Positions 35,922 to 45,342 of a stretch of 64,000 nt of DNA are shown piece by piece. The notes under the pieces were generated by a model. It was not told the origin of the DNA. It ran no database searches and saw only the letters and a program-made list of their open reading frames with translations. The DNA lies in the NCBI RefSeq assembly GCF_011189575.1, contig NZ_PUJW01000010.1, forward strand, positions 129,243 to 193,242. Reading direction: 5' to 3'. The translations under genes and the position numbers were made by a program. Source of the DNA: Photorhabdus cinerea. Lineage in GTDB: Bacteria > Pseudomonadota > Gammaproteobacteria > Enterobacterales > Enterobacteriaceae. Each line of letters opens with the position of its first letter. Positions within the stretch are counted from its first letter, which is position 1.

Positions 35922-36540
35922 GATAGAAAAAATGACTTGTTATTTCAGATGTGCTAAGGCGAAAAAATCGTAATCTTTGTGAAGCAAAAATGATGTTTAT
36001 TATGCTCACGCTATACATTTTTTAAAATATACACAACGAACTAATAAATAAAAATTTTAACCTTGTGATGTATATATCATATTAATCATGAAAAAAACTT
36101 ACCATGAGTTATTGGTCCCTGTTACCAAGAATATTTAGCCAATAAGTTTGGTAAATTTATCTTATAATTTTCTCTAGTAAATGTTGTGTATGAATTCATT
36201 TCTAAGGAAATATTTTCTAAACATTATTATGCTCTGGTTGTGTACTGGTACTGCCAATATAGAAAAATCGCTACTAAAGTTATAAACATCTTTCACTTGC
36301 GATTATATTTCCGTAGCTTCTTCCTATTAGGAACCGTAAATAAACAGATGAATGGGAGAGTTATATCCATTCTCTACATAACCTTTCATTCCTAATTTTA
36401 TGGATATAAAAACATTCTCTATATTTAAATTTTTCATCGGCAATAACGTATAAAAAATTTAGGGGCTGTCCCAGATAACGATTCATCAAACCGTGTTTGA
36501 AAAGCAACGGTCACTAATTAAATTTCAGCGAATTACCATT
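35922..36540. other. AT-rich region upstream of the biosynthetic operon
   Basis: About 620 bp without a credible gene. It may hold the distant promoter region of the operon. Near 36463 'GGGGCTGTCCCAGATAA' looks like the end of an insertion sequence, but no transposase accompanies it. Confidence 0.4.
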
Positions 36541-37113
36541 TCAATTACAGCAGTTACCCATCAAATTTTGAGAGAACGGGGGACAGTATATTTCCATTTT
36601 CCCAAGCCCCCCTAGAAAACAAACAACTAATATGATTAAGTCGCCAGATGCTGTATGAATTGCTCCACCAGAAAACAATTGACCATTGGTGATAACTAAC
36701 GCTACACCAAATAGACTAATCGTCATCCCGTACACACGGATAAGCTCTGGAAAACGGCGATTCATTATGGCTTCCAGAATATTGGCAGAAATTGGAGTTG
36801 TAGCCATTATTAATGCAGCAGTGACAGGGCTGGAGCTTTGCAGGCCAACGAACAAAGCCCCATTGAAGCCGGCGACGCCAATCGTTCCAAGACTAATGAA
36901 TGCAAGGAGGTTTTGTCTCAGTACCTTACCGTGAATACCGCCTTTAAGGACCATAAAGATAAAAATAGCTAAGACAGCAAAGACAAAACGTTCAACAGAT
37001 GCAGTCCATGGAGGTAAGCTGCTGAGAGCGAGTTTTGTTGCCTGGAAATTGGAGCCCCAAAAGAAGGTTGCAAATAGAGTCAGAATGACGGCTAGCTGTG
37101 GTGTAACTCGCAT
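36541..37113 (-). pseudogene. EamA/DMT transporter, 3'-truncated
   Basis: The first ~165 residues are a drug/metabolite-type transporter: 'FWGSNFQATKLALSSLPPW', 'RFVFAVLAIFIFMVLKGG', 'NGALFVGLQSSSPVTAALI'. Family members have ten helices in about 300 residues. Here similarity ends near 'GDLIILVVCFLGG' after about five helices and the last ~20 residues are foreign. The downstream half is gone, probably by an insertion-sequence-mediated deletion near 36600. It faces the same way as the SDR pseudogene, with the LysR gene divergent. Confidence 0.75.
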
Positions 37114-37123
37114 AACAATGACC

Positions 37124-37448
37124 TTATTTTTCTAATTGATACCATAATGGAGCATCAAGACGTATATATGATATATGCGCAGTCGAATTTGTACTGAGAA
37201 CAAAGCATACAGCTTCTGAAACATCTTTTGGTGTCTGCGGTTTGAATCGCTTGGGTGCAGCTATTGACATCCCGTATGTCGAACTGAAGGGGAATTAAAC
37301 GAGCTGAATCGCTGTTATTATCGTGAGTATTAATTGATGTGATGTCTCCAGCAGCTACAAAATGACCTGCTTGCAGGCGATCCTGAACCAATGAAGACCC
37401 AATACCTCTACCAGCACCTGTAATAAATATTTTTCTTTTCTTCATCAT
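37124..37448 (-). pseudogene. Short-chain dehydrogenase with internal deletion
   Basis: The 5' part encodes the NAD(P)-binding start 'FITGAGRGIGSSL' and 'LQFDIRDV'. After ~70 residues a different frame shows a typical SDR C-terminus, 'TPKDVSEAVCFVLS' to 'LDAPLWYQLEK', ending at the TAA at 37124. The middle ~110 residues, including the YxxxK catalytic motif, are missing and the halves are out of frame. Confidence 0.8.
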
Positions 37449-37730
37449 AATGGCCTCTCATATCATATTAGACAAGTAGACTTAGCCAAGATGGGGATTG
37501 GATGTGTGGTGGCTAACTTATTTCCAATTAACTCATCAATGCTGGTCTCAGAGTAAGCAACAAGTACTTTTGACTACCATTATTTATTGAACAACAATGA
37601 CAGTCTAAGAATGAAACGATTCGACATTCAATATATGAAGAAATGACCGTTGATATATTAAATATCCCAAAAAACCGTCATGCATTAAACTCGTTTACTT
37701 TTATCAAGATAATTGTGGCATATATCAAAT

Positions 37731-38696
37731 ATGAAAGATGTAGATAATATTGGAATTCAACTTTCCAAAAATGGAAGCCGGATTGAGCAGTCTCTTGTTT
37801 GGGATGATATACGCATATTCTTGGCAGTGGCTCGAACCGGTACCATAAGTAGGGCTGCAAATCTCCTTAAGATAGGAGTTGCAACTGTATCCAGAAGAGT
37901 TGAACGACTTGAAGCAACTTTTGGGATGCCATTGTTCCTCCGCCATCAAACTGGTTATCGACTAACAGAAGATGGGACTGAACTTCTGGAAAAAGCGAAA
38001 AGTATGGAGATGGCAGCAAATACATTGTTGCTTGAAGCTGATACACGCATGGAAATTTCGGGGAAAGTTCGCATCGCTACCACGGAGACTCTCGCAAACA
38101 GTTTAATAATTCCTAGTTTGCCAAGCTTACAGAAAAATTATCCGGATCTAACACTGGAGATCATTACAGATATTCATACTGTCAATTTACATCGTCGCGA
38201 CGCTGACTTGGCACTTCGCATAATTAGGCCAGAGAGAGGGCATGTAACTATTCGTCAATTAGGTATCTTAGGATTTGGTCTTTATGGAAGTGAAGATTAC
38301 CTGGCAACTCATTCATCAGGAGCGCTTAGAGGAGAATATGAAAACGATAACTTTATTGGGTGGACAGATGATCAATCTCAACTCTTTACATTCAAATGGG
38401 TTGAACAAATACTCAAAGGCCGTCCACTTTCTGTAGCCACAACTTCCCTTTCTGCTCAAATTTCTGCTGTAAAAGCAGGCTTGGGATTGGCAGTACTTCC
38501 ACATTTTGTAGCCAACGCGGCTGGTCTCATATGTGTTTCAAGTAATTTGGGCATAGATCAACCTTTATGGCTGGTAATTCAAGCAGATTTAGCGCATTCC
38601 CTCAGGATAAGAAAAGTTGCAGACTTTCTGGCAGACACAGTGTTTCTAAATAGGGCAAAACTTTCAGGACAAGATGAGACCAAACCTTTCAAGTAA
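37731..38696 (+). CDS. LysR-family transcriptional regulator
   Basis: A 321-residue regulator with N-terminal winged helix-turn-helix ('FLAVARTGTISRAANLLKIGVATVSRRVERLEATFG', residues ~30-65) and a C-terminal periplasmic-binding-like effector domain. It is divergent from the SDR and EamA remnants, the usual arrangement for a LysR protein controlling its neighbours, so its original targets may be lost. The ATG at 37731 is chosen over a TTG at 37713. The effector is unknown. Confidence 0.88.
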   Translation: MKDVDNIGIQLSKNGSRIEQSLVWDDIRIFLAVARTGTISRAANLLKIGVATVSRRVERLEATFGMPLFLRHQTGYRLTEDGTELLEKAKSMEMAANTLLLEADTRMEISGKVRIATTETLANSLIIPSLPSLQKNYPDLTLEIITDIHTVNLHRRDADLALRIIRPERGHVTIRQLGILGFGLYGSEDYLATHSSGALRGEYENDNFIGWTDDQSQLFTFKWVEQILKGRPLSVATTSLSAQISAVKAGLGLAVLPHFVANAAGLICVSSNLGIDQPLWLVIQADLAHSLRIRKVADFLADTVFLNRAKLSGQDETKPFK

Positions 38697-38830
38697 TGTA
38701 AACTTTATTGACAAGAGCCACTTAGAACAATAAACAGGCTGCTCATTGCAATTTTGTTCATAAAAAATTAATGACAGCCTGACTGACTGCGGTATAGTAC
38801 GGAATTAAAAATAACAGCGTAAGAAATACC

Positions 38831-39320
38831 TATACCCAAGAAACTTCAAGATGCAGTTTTTAGCACCTGAAAATGGTCGTTAATTCTAGACATCAGCGAT
38901 GTCCGCTATATCAGGTAGCGTCGTGGTGAAAAATTTAAATACTTTGTCTCGAAATTCATGTTTATTAGCGAAATAACGGTTATTTCGAACATGTTCATTC
39001 ATGACCTTCCATAATCGCTCTATCGGGTTTAAATTTGGGCTGTATGGAGGAAGGTAATGTCACTCAATATTGCTAACATAAGCCCAATCCTTCACAAGAT
39101 GAGCTTTGTTGTAACCCGCATCATCTACAATAAGATGAATTTTTTGATGATAGTTAGGATAATACCTTCTTATTTCATTGAAAAAACGGCAAATGTTGTA
39201 ATCATTGATGGTTTGATATTCTTGGGCTTGGGCTATCATCACAGAACTCCACCCTTCAGAAGCAAAAAGGATAGCTTTTATTCTATCTCGTACTTGGCCA
39301 TCAGTTGATGAATTGCTCAT
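38831..39320 (-). mobile_element. Degenerate IS630-family element (3' end intact)
   Basis: The transposase frame starts at 39320 ('DGQVRDRIKAILFASEGWSSVMIAQA'), has lost its middle, continues with 'FFNEIRRYYPNYHQKIHLIVDDAGY' and meets a TGA at 39060. The rest, 'HYLPPYSPNLNPIERLWKVMNEHV', is readable, and after a frameshift it ends 'SRINDHFQVLKTAS' with a stop at 38846. The outer end at 38831 reads TATACCCAAGAAACTTCAAGATGCA, matching the ends of the 127-bp MITEs. It cannot make active transposase. Confidence 0.85.
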
Positions 39321-39332
39321 TATTATTTGTGA

Positions 39333-39551
39333 TTATTCTCCTTTCAGAGAAGAATAAGTCCACCCGGATGAACCTTCAAAAGTTGCTCCACCGTATCCAC
39401 TACTTTGAGTGCCTAGCGTACCTGAAGATTTAGCACCAACGCCAAGTGCTCCTTGTGTCTTCCCCGCACCAGACAAGAAATTTTCCAATACCGATATTTT
39501 TGTCAGACACACCCAGCGAACAGGTTTCAGCGGGTTTCCTTGATTAAAATA
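39333..39551 (-). pseudogene. Glycine-rich fragment without a start
   Basis: A frame with no start codon reads 'NQGNPLKPVRWVCLTKISVLENFLSG', then a Gly/Ser-rich tail to 'SGWTYSSLKGE' and a stop. I do not recognise it. Upstream it runs into the 8-bp repeat, where every frame is closed, so it looks like the 3' end of a gene cut by repeat expansion or rearrangement. Confidence 0.3.
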
Positions 39552-39560
39552 GAAGGAAAA

Positions 39561-39656
39561 CTTTAATTCTTTAATTCTTTAATTCTTTAATTCTTTAATT
39601 CTTTAATTCTTTAATTCTTTAATTCTTTAATTCTTTAATTCTTTAATTCTTTAATT
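39561..39656. repeat. 8-bp tandem repeat, 12 copies of CTTTAATT
   Basis: Twelve perfect head-to-tail copies of an 8-bp unit. Same unit length as the repeat at 2151-2238 but unrelated sequence. Confidence 0.95.
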
Positions 39657-40093
39657 CTAAATATTAATGGTAAATTTCGATATATTGACATATATTCTTA
39701 TATACCTTATCTATGCTACACACTCAATAAAATTTAAATTAACTATTTATTATATGAAAAATAAAAACTTTATTTTTATAATAAAGCTCAATATATATTT
39801 ATTTTTAACATTATAAATAAAAATCAAATAATATTTCTACAAAGATTAATGCGTAATTATTTAAAACAACCATTATCCGCACTAATCCATTAACATAAAA
39901 CCTATTTAATCAAATGGTAACATTAAACCGAATAAAAGATTATTCAATAAAAACAAAAATTCAATTAAATACCAAATTAATCACTAATTAATTAAAAATA
40001 AGAACAAGCCTGCAATAATAAAACAACATTTCATATTAATTAATCCTTTATAAAAACCATAAATTTATCTTATATATATTACTGCCACACACA
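39657..40093. other. AT-rich spacer
   Basis: About 440 bp of very AT-rich DNA with no credible frame, between the 8-bp repeat and the terminator of the two-component operon. Confidence 0.6.
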
Positions 40094-40120
40094 AAAACAG
40101 CCCTATAAATCGGGCTGTTT
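40094..40120 (-). terminator. Terminator after the response regulator
   Basis: Stem AACAGCCC / GGGCTGTT followed by TTTTG on the minus strand, about 60 bases past the response-regulator stop. Confidence 0.8.
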
Positions 40121-40178
40121 ATGCAAGCTATTTTTAATAGCCAATTGTCATCCAACAGCATTAATTCTGTCTGCATGA

Positions 40179-40814
40179 TCAAGTTATTAATCCCAACTTT
40201 CTCGAGTATTTAAGTAATTCAGTAACCTTATGAACTTTGAGTTTTCGCATCATATTAAGGCGGTGAGTCTCTACTGTTTTAACACTAATACTTAACACCT
40301 CCGCAATATTACGATTGCCATTACCTTCGTTGATTAACTGCAATATTTGGCGCTCGCGTCGAGTAAGCAATGTACTGTCATCATTCGTTCCCTCCCCTAA
40401 CAGGTGAACAGCCTCCTGATTCAGATTAGGATCAACGTAACTTTTTTTGGCTGCAACGCTGGTAATTGCAGCAAGTAATATCTGCTGCGAGCTGGTTTTC
40501 AAAACATAGGCTAATGCCCCTGCACGTAGTACACGGCTCGCCGTTAATTCATCATCATGGGCAGTAAGGGCAAGTATGCGCAAATCAGGCCAGCGTTGAC
40601 AAAGCTGTGGAATAATATCTAATCCATTTAACCCCGGAAGGCCAAGATCAAGAATAACAATATCCGGTGTCAAATCCCGGCAGGCAGCATAAACAGATAG
40701 CCCATCATCAACCTGCGCGACTACTTGATAACGCGGATATGCAGCAAGAAGGTTCTTTATTCCATCTATGATCAGCTCATGATCATCCACTAGCAAAACT
40801 TTATAGCAAATCAT
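40179..40814 (-). CDS. NarL/FixJ-type response regulator
   Basis: A 211-residue regulator. The receiver domain has acidic pocket D10/D11 and phosphoacceptor D56 ('IVILDLGLPG'). The LuxR-type helix-turn-helix is at ~145-205 ('LTRRERQILQLINEGNGNRNIAEVLSISVKTVETH'). The ATG at 40814 follows the kinase stop by one base, so both are cotranscribed and should form a phosphorelay. Photorhabdus AstR, involved in stationary-phase adaptation, is a possible identity but I cannot confirm it. An ATG at 40877 inside the kinase gene is rejected. Confidence 0.92.
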   Translation of the reverse strand: MICYKVLLVDDHELIIDGIKNLLAAYPRYQVVAQVDDGLSVYAACRDLTPDIVILDLGLPGLNGLDIIPQLCQRWPDLRILALTAHDDELTASRVLRAGALAYVLKTSSQQILLAAITSVAAKKSYVDPNLNQEAVHLLGEGTNDDSTLLTRRERQILQLINEGNGNRNIAEVLSISVKTVETHRLNMMRKLKVHKVTELLKYSRKLGLIT

Positions 40815-40815
40815 A

Positions 40816-43617
40816 TTAGGACCTCGCGGAAAAAGGTGCATTCTGCTCGTGTTCCTCAGCAGAGCACAGTGTTGCATTAATTAATTTACGTAGTTTCATC
40901 AGCTCATTCTCTTGCGGCAGAACACCGTTATGTACCTGGTTTTCCATTTCAACAATGATACATAACAACGAATTAAGCCCTGCCTGCCCACTCACTCCTT
41001 TCATAGAATGTAAGAGCTTTTCTAATACCTCCTGTTGAGTAATATGTTGTTCAATTTCGTCGAGTAAAGTTAATAATTCCCTGCGAACCTTTTCTTGCAT
41101 ACGTAATAAGTTCATGGACAGTAATGGCTTGCCTGTTTCTTGCTGTATCATCAGATCAATGTCACGCCGTAACTGATATTCCGCTGTCATCTCTAATATT
41201 TGGGCCAATTGGTTAATCGTAACCGGTTTGGATATGTAATCATTCATCCCTGCCTGAGCGGCGCGCTCTTTTTCCTCGGCAACTGTATTTGCCGTCAGAG
41301 CAACAATCATGCACTCTGGGTCCTGATTGTCAGAATCAACACGCCAAAGTCGTGTAGTTTCCAGACCGTCACATTGTCCCGGCATCAATATATCCATCAA
41401 AACCAGATCAAAGCGGTAACGCCTGCCTAACAATAATGCCTCTGTACCATCCTTAGCGTACTGCACTTCCTGACCTAACCGGGTCAGCATCATGCCAATG
41501 ATGTCCCGGTTCGTCTCTGCGTCATCCACTAATAACACACGCATACGCCAAGGCTGTAACGGTACGTTATCCTGCACAGGTGGCGGTGTTCCAGATAGCT
41601 GACGCTCTACAATATCCCGCAAACGACCGGGCAAAAAACGTAAGTCATTGGCGGATAACCCGCCGTAATGCTGTTCTGACAAACAGGAGAGGCCCCATGC
41701 CATGAGTTGACGATGTAAAACCAATGGTGCATCGACTTCCCCCTGCAATAACTCTGGCTCAATAAAATCTGTCAGCGGCAGTTGAAATACCACACTGGTG
41801 CCTAAACCAAGAGCACTGTTGAACCTCAAACTTCCTCCCATCATTTTGGCTAGCGTAGCCGCAATAGCAAGCCCAAGCCCAGTACCTTGAGCATGTTCTT
41901 GCACCTGATAAAAGGGATTAAATACCGATGAGATATTTTCTGGTGCCACACCACACCCGCTATCAGTCACATCAAAAATCAGCGTGTTATCTGAACGGGT
42001 AACAGTCAGACAAATACCGCCATCATCGGTAAATTTGCAGGCATTTCCTAACAAATTCACCAGAATCTGCCTTACACGGATTGCATCAAGAACTAATGAT
42101 TGTGGCACATCAGTGGAGACAAAAGTTTCTAACGTCAACCTTTTATTGTGTGCCATTCCCTGTATCGTCGCCATTGACTGATCCAACAACGGTAACAACT
42201 GGCAGGTTGCATACTGCAATTCAACCTGCCCGGCTTCAATACGCGAAAAATCAAGTAATTTATTGATAATAAATAGTAAAGATAATGTGCATTGGTGTGC
42301 CGTTTCTGCAAGTTGCAATTGTTCGTTGTTCATTTCGCTGGTTTTCAGCAATTCCAATGCACCCAGTGTTCCGCTAAGTGGTGTTCTCAATTCATGGCTG
42401 ATCGTCGTCAAATGGCTACTTTTACGCTTATTCGCTAACTCTGCCTGTTGCTTTGCTTCCGTTAATGCTCTAGTGCGCTCTGCTACCTTGTTTTCTAATG
42501 TGGAATATTGCTGATTAAGGGTATCCAATAACGTATTGTAGGCTCTGGCTATCTGACCCAGCTCATCACACCGATTTTCGGGCAGACGAACATCTAAAGC
42601 ACGTGGCCCGGTTTTATCAATGATATCCACAAACTCCCATAACGGTTTGGCTAAGTAATGATGCAACATCCAGAATAAAGTCAGCGTTATCATTAATAAA
42701 ATAACCAACGCAAAGGGAAGCTGAATAATCGCCTGATCAATGACTTCCTCAAATAGACCTTTGGTAGGATACAGTACCAATTGCTGCCAACCGGGGCCTT
42801 TCAGCTGAATACGTAATACCTGATAACCGGGAATATATTGCCAGCCATCATGTAATTTGACTTTCTTCAACAATGCTAAAATATGTTGTTCTTGATCCTG
42901 CGGTAATTTCCCTTTGAAAAACGGCAATAATTGTTGATTGCTGTCCAGCCAGAGATCGATATCATAATTAGTTACTGCTTGTCCGTATGACAATAGATCA
43001 TTGAATTTAATAGCGTATCCAGTCAGTCGTCCCATTTTATCACTCGCAGCAACCGAGATGCTCCAGCCACTGCCGGGAATATGCTCCGGCTGTCCCCAAT
43101 AAATATTATCGTGATTGGGACTCATGGGAAAATTCGCCAATTCAAGACACCGTTTGACAAAATAATCATCTGAGATTTTTTCCGGAGGATAAATCGATAT
43201 CCCTTGAGATCGCTTAAAAATAAAGCTGTCCAGATAATAAGCTTGTCCGGCAGCGCCATATGCCTGAATAAACCAGTTATCCTGACTTATTTCGTGATCG
43301 GGCCGGCAAATATTGCCATCAATGGGAAGATATTTGCTATCAGTATTCGACGTAATATTTTTATCATTTTCATACTTTTCATAATAAGCGTCGTAGCGCC
43401 TCGCCAGCTCCTGCGCATCTTTCTCAGCACCTTCAAAACGATGATTACTTAAATCTGCCCGTAAAGTCGCAAGATGTGATAGCTCATTCATCATATGCTG
43501 GTGTGCATGTTTAAAAGAAAAAAAAGCCGTCGCTATGACAGAAATTAGCCATATAAGAAACAACGTAAGTGATAGAAACAGCGTGAGTTTAATCACTAAT
43601 GATGAGCGTGTTCTCAT
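40816..43617 (-). CDS. Hybrid sensor histidine kinase
   Basis: A 933-residue inner-membrane phosphorelay protein. In order: membrane helix 1 (~8-34), a ~260-residue periplasmic sensor, helix 2 (~298-320), HAMP (~320-375), HisKA with H408 in 'SHELRTPLSG', ATPase domain with 'NLLGNACKF', 'DSGCGV' and 'GTGLGLAI', receiver domain with D742, and C-terminal Hpt domain with H870 in 'HSMKGVSG'. The layout His-Asp-His plus a separate NarL-type regulator is that of BarA, EvgS or AstS. The sensed signal is unknown. Confidence 0.93.
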   Translation of the reverse strand: MRTRSSLVIKLTLFLSLTLFLIWLISVIATAFFSFKHAHQHMMNELSHLATLRADLSNHRFEGAEKDAQELARRYDAYYEKYENDKNITSNTDSKYLPIDGNICRPDHEISQDNWFIQAYGAAGQAYYLDSFIFKRSQGISIYPPEKISDDYFVKRCLELANFPMSPNHDNIYWGQPEHIPGSGWSISVAASDKMGRLTGYAIKFNDLLSYGQAVTNYDIDLWLDSNQQLLPFFKGKLPQDQEQHILALLKKVKLHDGWQYIPGYQVLRIQLKGPGWQQLVLYPTKGLFEEVIDQAIIQLPFALVILLMITLTLFWMLHHYLAKPLWEFVDIIDKTGPRALDVRLPENRCDELGQIARAYNTLLDTLNQQYSTLENKVAERTRALTEAKQQAELANKRKSSHLTTISHELRTPLSGTLGALELLKTSEMNNEQLQLAETAHQCTLSLLFIINKLLDFSRIEAGQVELQYATCQLLPLLDQSMATIQGMAHNKRLTLETFVSTDVPQSLVLDAIRVRQILVNLLGNACKFTDDGGICLTVTRSDNTLIFDVTDSGCGVAPENISSVFNPFYQVQEHAQGTGLGLAIAATLAKMMGGSLRFNSALGLGTSVVFQLPLTDFIEPELLQGEVDAPLVLHRQLMAWGLSCLSEQHYGGLSANDLRFLPGRLRDIVERQLSGTPPPVQDNVPLQPWRMRVLLVDDAETNRDIIGMMLTRLGQEVQYAKDGTEALLLGRRYRFDLVLMDILMPGQCDGLETTRLWRVDSDNQDPECMIVALTANTVAEEKERAAQAGMNDYISKPVTINQLAQILEMTAEYQLRRDIDLMIQQETGKPLLSMNLLRMQEKVRRELLTLLDEIEQHITQQEVLEKLLHSMKGVSGQAGLNSLLCIIVEMENQVHNGVLPQENELMKLRKLINATLCSAEEHEQNAPFSARS

Positions 43618-44047
43618 TTTATAATCTCCTTATTATTCAGAGATATTTCCTGGTGAAAAAAACCAAATTACTCTGTACCTATCACGTTAAATTAACCACA
43701 GGTTTAGCAGTTACCTTATTGGGTTATATCTTTCCGGTACTCTATATTCAAGAAAAACACACTAGAAGATAATAAATACTTTATGGCAGATAACAATCAG
43801 ATAAAACTTATCAAAATTATTTAACTAAATTATGATCAAGATCAATTTTACACTTATTTCATATCAACAAAGCCCAAACGAAAATGAATATCTGCCAGCG
43901 AAACGTTTTTCTTATCACTGGCAGTCGATTATTCAGAAACAGGAGTTTTCCTTTCCCACAAGCAATACTTAATGTGAGAAAGGGTGAGTGCTTTTTAATC
44001 AATCTGCTGGGTTAAACTACCTGGTAGGTGTTGGTATGGGTTTTTTG
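43618..44047. other. Non-coding region between the sensor kinase and the autotransporter-like genes
   Basis: About 430 bp, upstream of the kinase gene and downstream of the 418-residue gene. It should hold the promoter of the two-component operon. An imperfect 10-bp hairpin near 43944-43979 may end transcription of the neighbouring gene. Confidence 0.5.
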
Positions 44048-45304
44048 TTATTCATTTCCCCATTCATCATCATTTTCATTATTAGTATGAAAGATAGAGG
44101 AATCACCTCCCTGATTCAAAAGCGGATGATTCAGGAGCAGATCTGGGGCGACTTGTGTCCATTTTCCATTATCCACTTGTTTTTCCGGTTCTTTTTTTAT
44201 CTCTAGCTCTCTCTGATAAGTATTATAGTCATCACTATGCTCTCTTCTTTTTAAAACTTTATCTCTTAGCTCCTGTATCTTCCGTTCTTGTTCCAGTAGT
44301 TCCTGTTCCAATCGCTCTTGTTCTTGTCTCAACCAAGCATCCCGCGCTTCTTGCTCCAATCGCTCCTGTTCCAACCGCTCTTGTTCTTGTCCCAACCAAG
44401 CATCCCGCGCTTCTTGCTCCAACCGTTCCTGTTCCAATCGCTCTTGTTCTTGTCCCAACTGCCCCTGTGCTGACTGTTCCTCCAACATCTCATCTTCTCT
44501 ATCACCCAATAAAGGAGGAACTTCATCACCTTCGCCAGTACCTAGCCGTAATTCAGATTCATCATTTTCTATCGGCTTTATTACAGGAGGAGATAACGTA
44601 GCCGGTACATTAATCAATATACCCATCTCACTGCTATTTGAGACATTTCCCTGCTCATCATACGCTACAGCTGAGATCGTAAGATGATTACTTTGCTGAC
44701 GACTATAAGTAGGGAAGTGCACTACGTAGCTATTATTTGATAACGCAATAATCTGGCCTCCACGTGCACGTAATGCGCCATCATCCCACTGGATATATTT
44801 TAAACGATATTTCCCGTTGAAAGAGAAATTAATCAGTTTCCTTTCTCCACCAAATCCACTGAGTCCCGTTGGTAAATGTAGGTTCAACTGCGCGCTTTCC
44901 CGGTGCTTCAACACAATATTATTACGTTCAACCAGATGGTAACGATTGTCAGCTAAAGTGCGTCTTATCTGTGCCGTCGTCGAATCAATCTGTTGGGATA
45001 AAGGCGCTCCAAGCTGATAATTGAAGGACAGATTAACTTTTGTATCATCTTCTGTCTCCGGCTGTAACACGGCAAAACCCATATCTGCCATACCCGATTT
45101 CGGAATATCACTTCCCCACGTTACATCGTCATCAGTTTGATGCTGCAACCACCTCTTTGTTTGTTTCTGTTCGCTGCCAATAACATTAAGACTCTCTTTT
45201 TGAGTTTCATTCACCACTGGCTCTTTTTTCTCACTGGAATTATAGTAACTTACTAATAACAATGCCGCGGTAATGGCCGATACATACCCTATTTTTTTAT
45301 TCAT
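44048..45304 (-). CDS. Inverse-autotransporter-like protein lacking the beta-barrel
   Basis: A 418-residue paralogue of the next gene. The two share the N-terminus ('MNKKIGYVS', 'KRWLQHQTDDD'), the end of the barrel with linker 'DDTKVNLSFNYQLG', 'HLVERNNIVLKHRE', and the Ig-like part 'LHLPTGLSGFGGER' to 'SSEMGILINV'. The ~200-residue barrel between 'QPETE' and 'DDTKVNLS' is cleanly missing, in frame. The signal's lipobox cysteine is replaced ('LLLVSYYNS'). The C-terminus has three copies of a repeat around 'QEQERLEQE', a likely coiled coil. Without the barrel it should not insert in the outer membrane; it may be periplasmic. Confidence 0.75.
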   Translation of the reverse strand: MNKKIGYVSAITAALLLVSYYNSSEKKEPVVNETQKESLNVIGSEQKQTKRWLQHQTDDDVTWGSDIPKSGMADMGFAVLQPETEDDTKVNLSFNYQLGAPLSQQIDSTTAQIRRTLADNRYHLVERNNIVLKHRESAQLNLHLPTGLSGFGGERKLINFSFNGKYRLKYIQWDDGALRARGGQIIALSNNSYVVHFPTYSRQQSNHLTISAVAYDEQGNVSNSSEMGILINVPATLSPPVIKPIENDESELRLGTGEGDEVPPLLGDREDEMLEEQSAQGQLGQEQERLEQERLEQEARDAWLGQEQERLEQERLEQEARDAWLRQEQERLEQELLEQERKIQELRDKVLKRREHSDDYNTYQRELEIKKEPEKQVDNGKWTQVAPDLLLNHPLLNQGGDSSIFHTNNENDDEWGNE

Positions 45305-45342
45305 AAGCGCTTTTATTTAAATATCATTTGTTGCTACTGTTG

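Noticed and set aside
36186..36395. 69-codon plus-strand frame
   Set aside because: Biased, AT-rich composition, no family and no ribosome site.
36463..36600. Possible complete small insertion sequence next to the EamA remnant
   Set aside because: Only end-like motifs were seen and no transposase frame; kept as a remark.
39561..39656. CRISPR-like array
   Set aside because: Contiguous 8-bp units without spacers.
16006..40178. Integrative island with att repeats
   Set aside because: No integrase and no second copy of the tRNA-Phe 3' end was found by eye.
44155..44601. 148-codon frame opposite the 418-residue gene
   Set aside because: Its valine-proline repeats are simply the reverse of the coiled-coil repeat.
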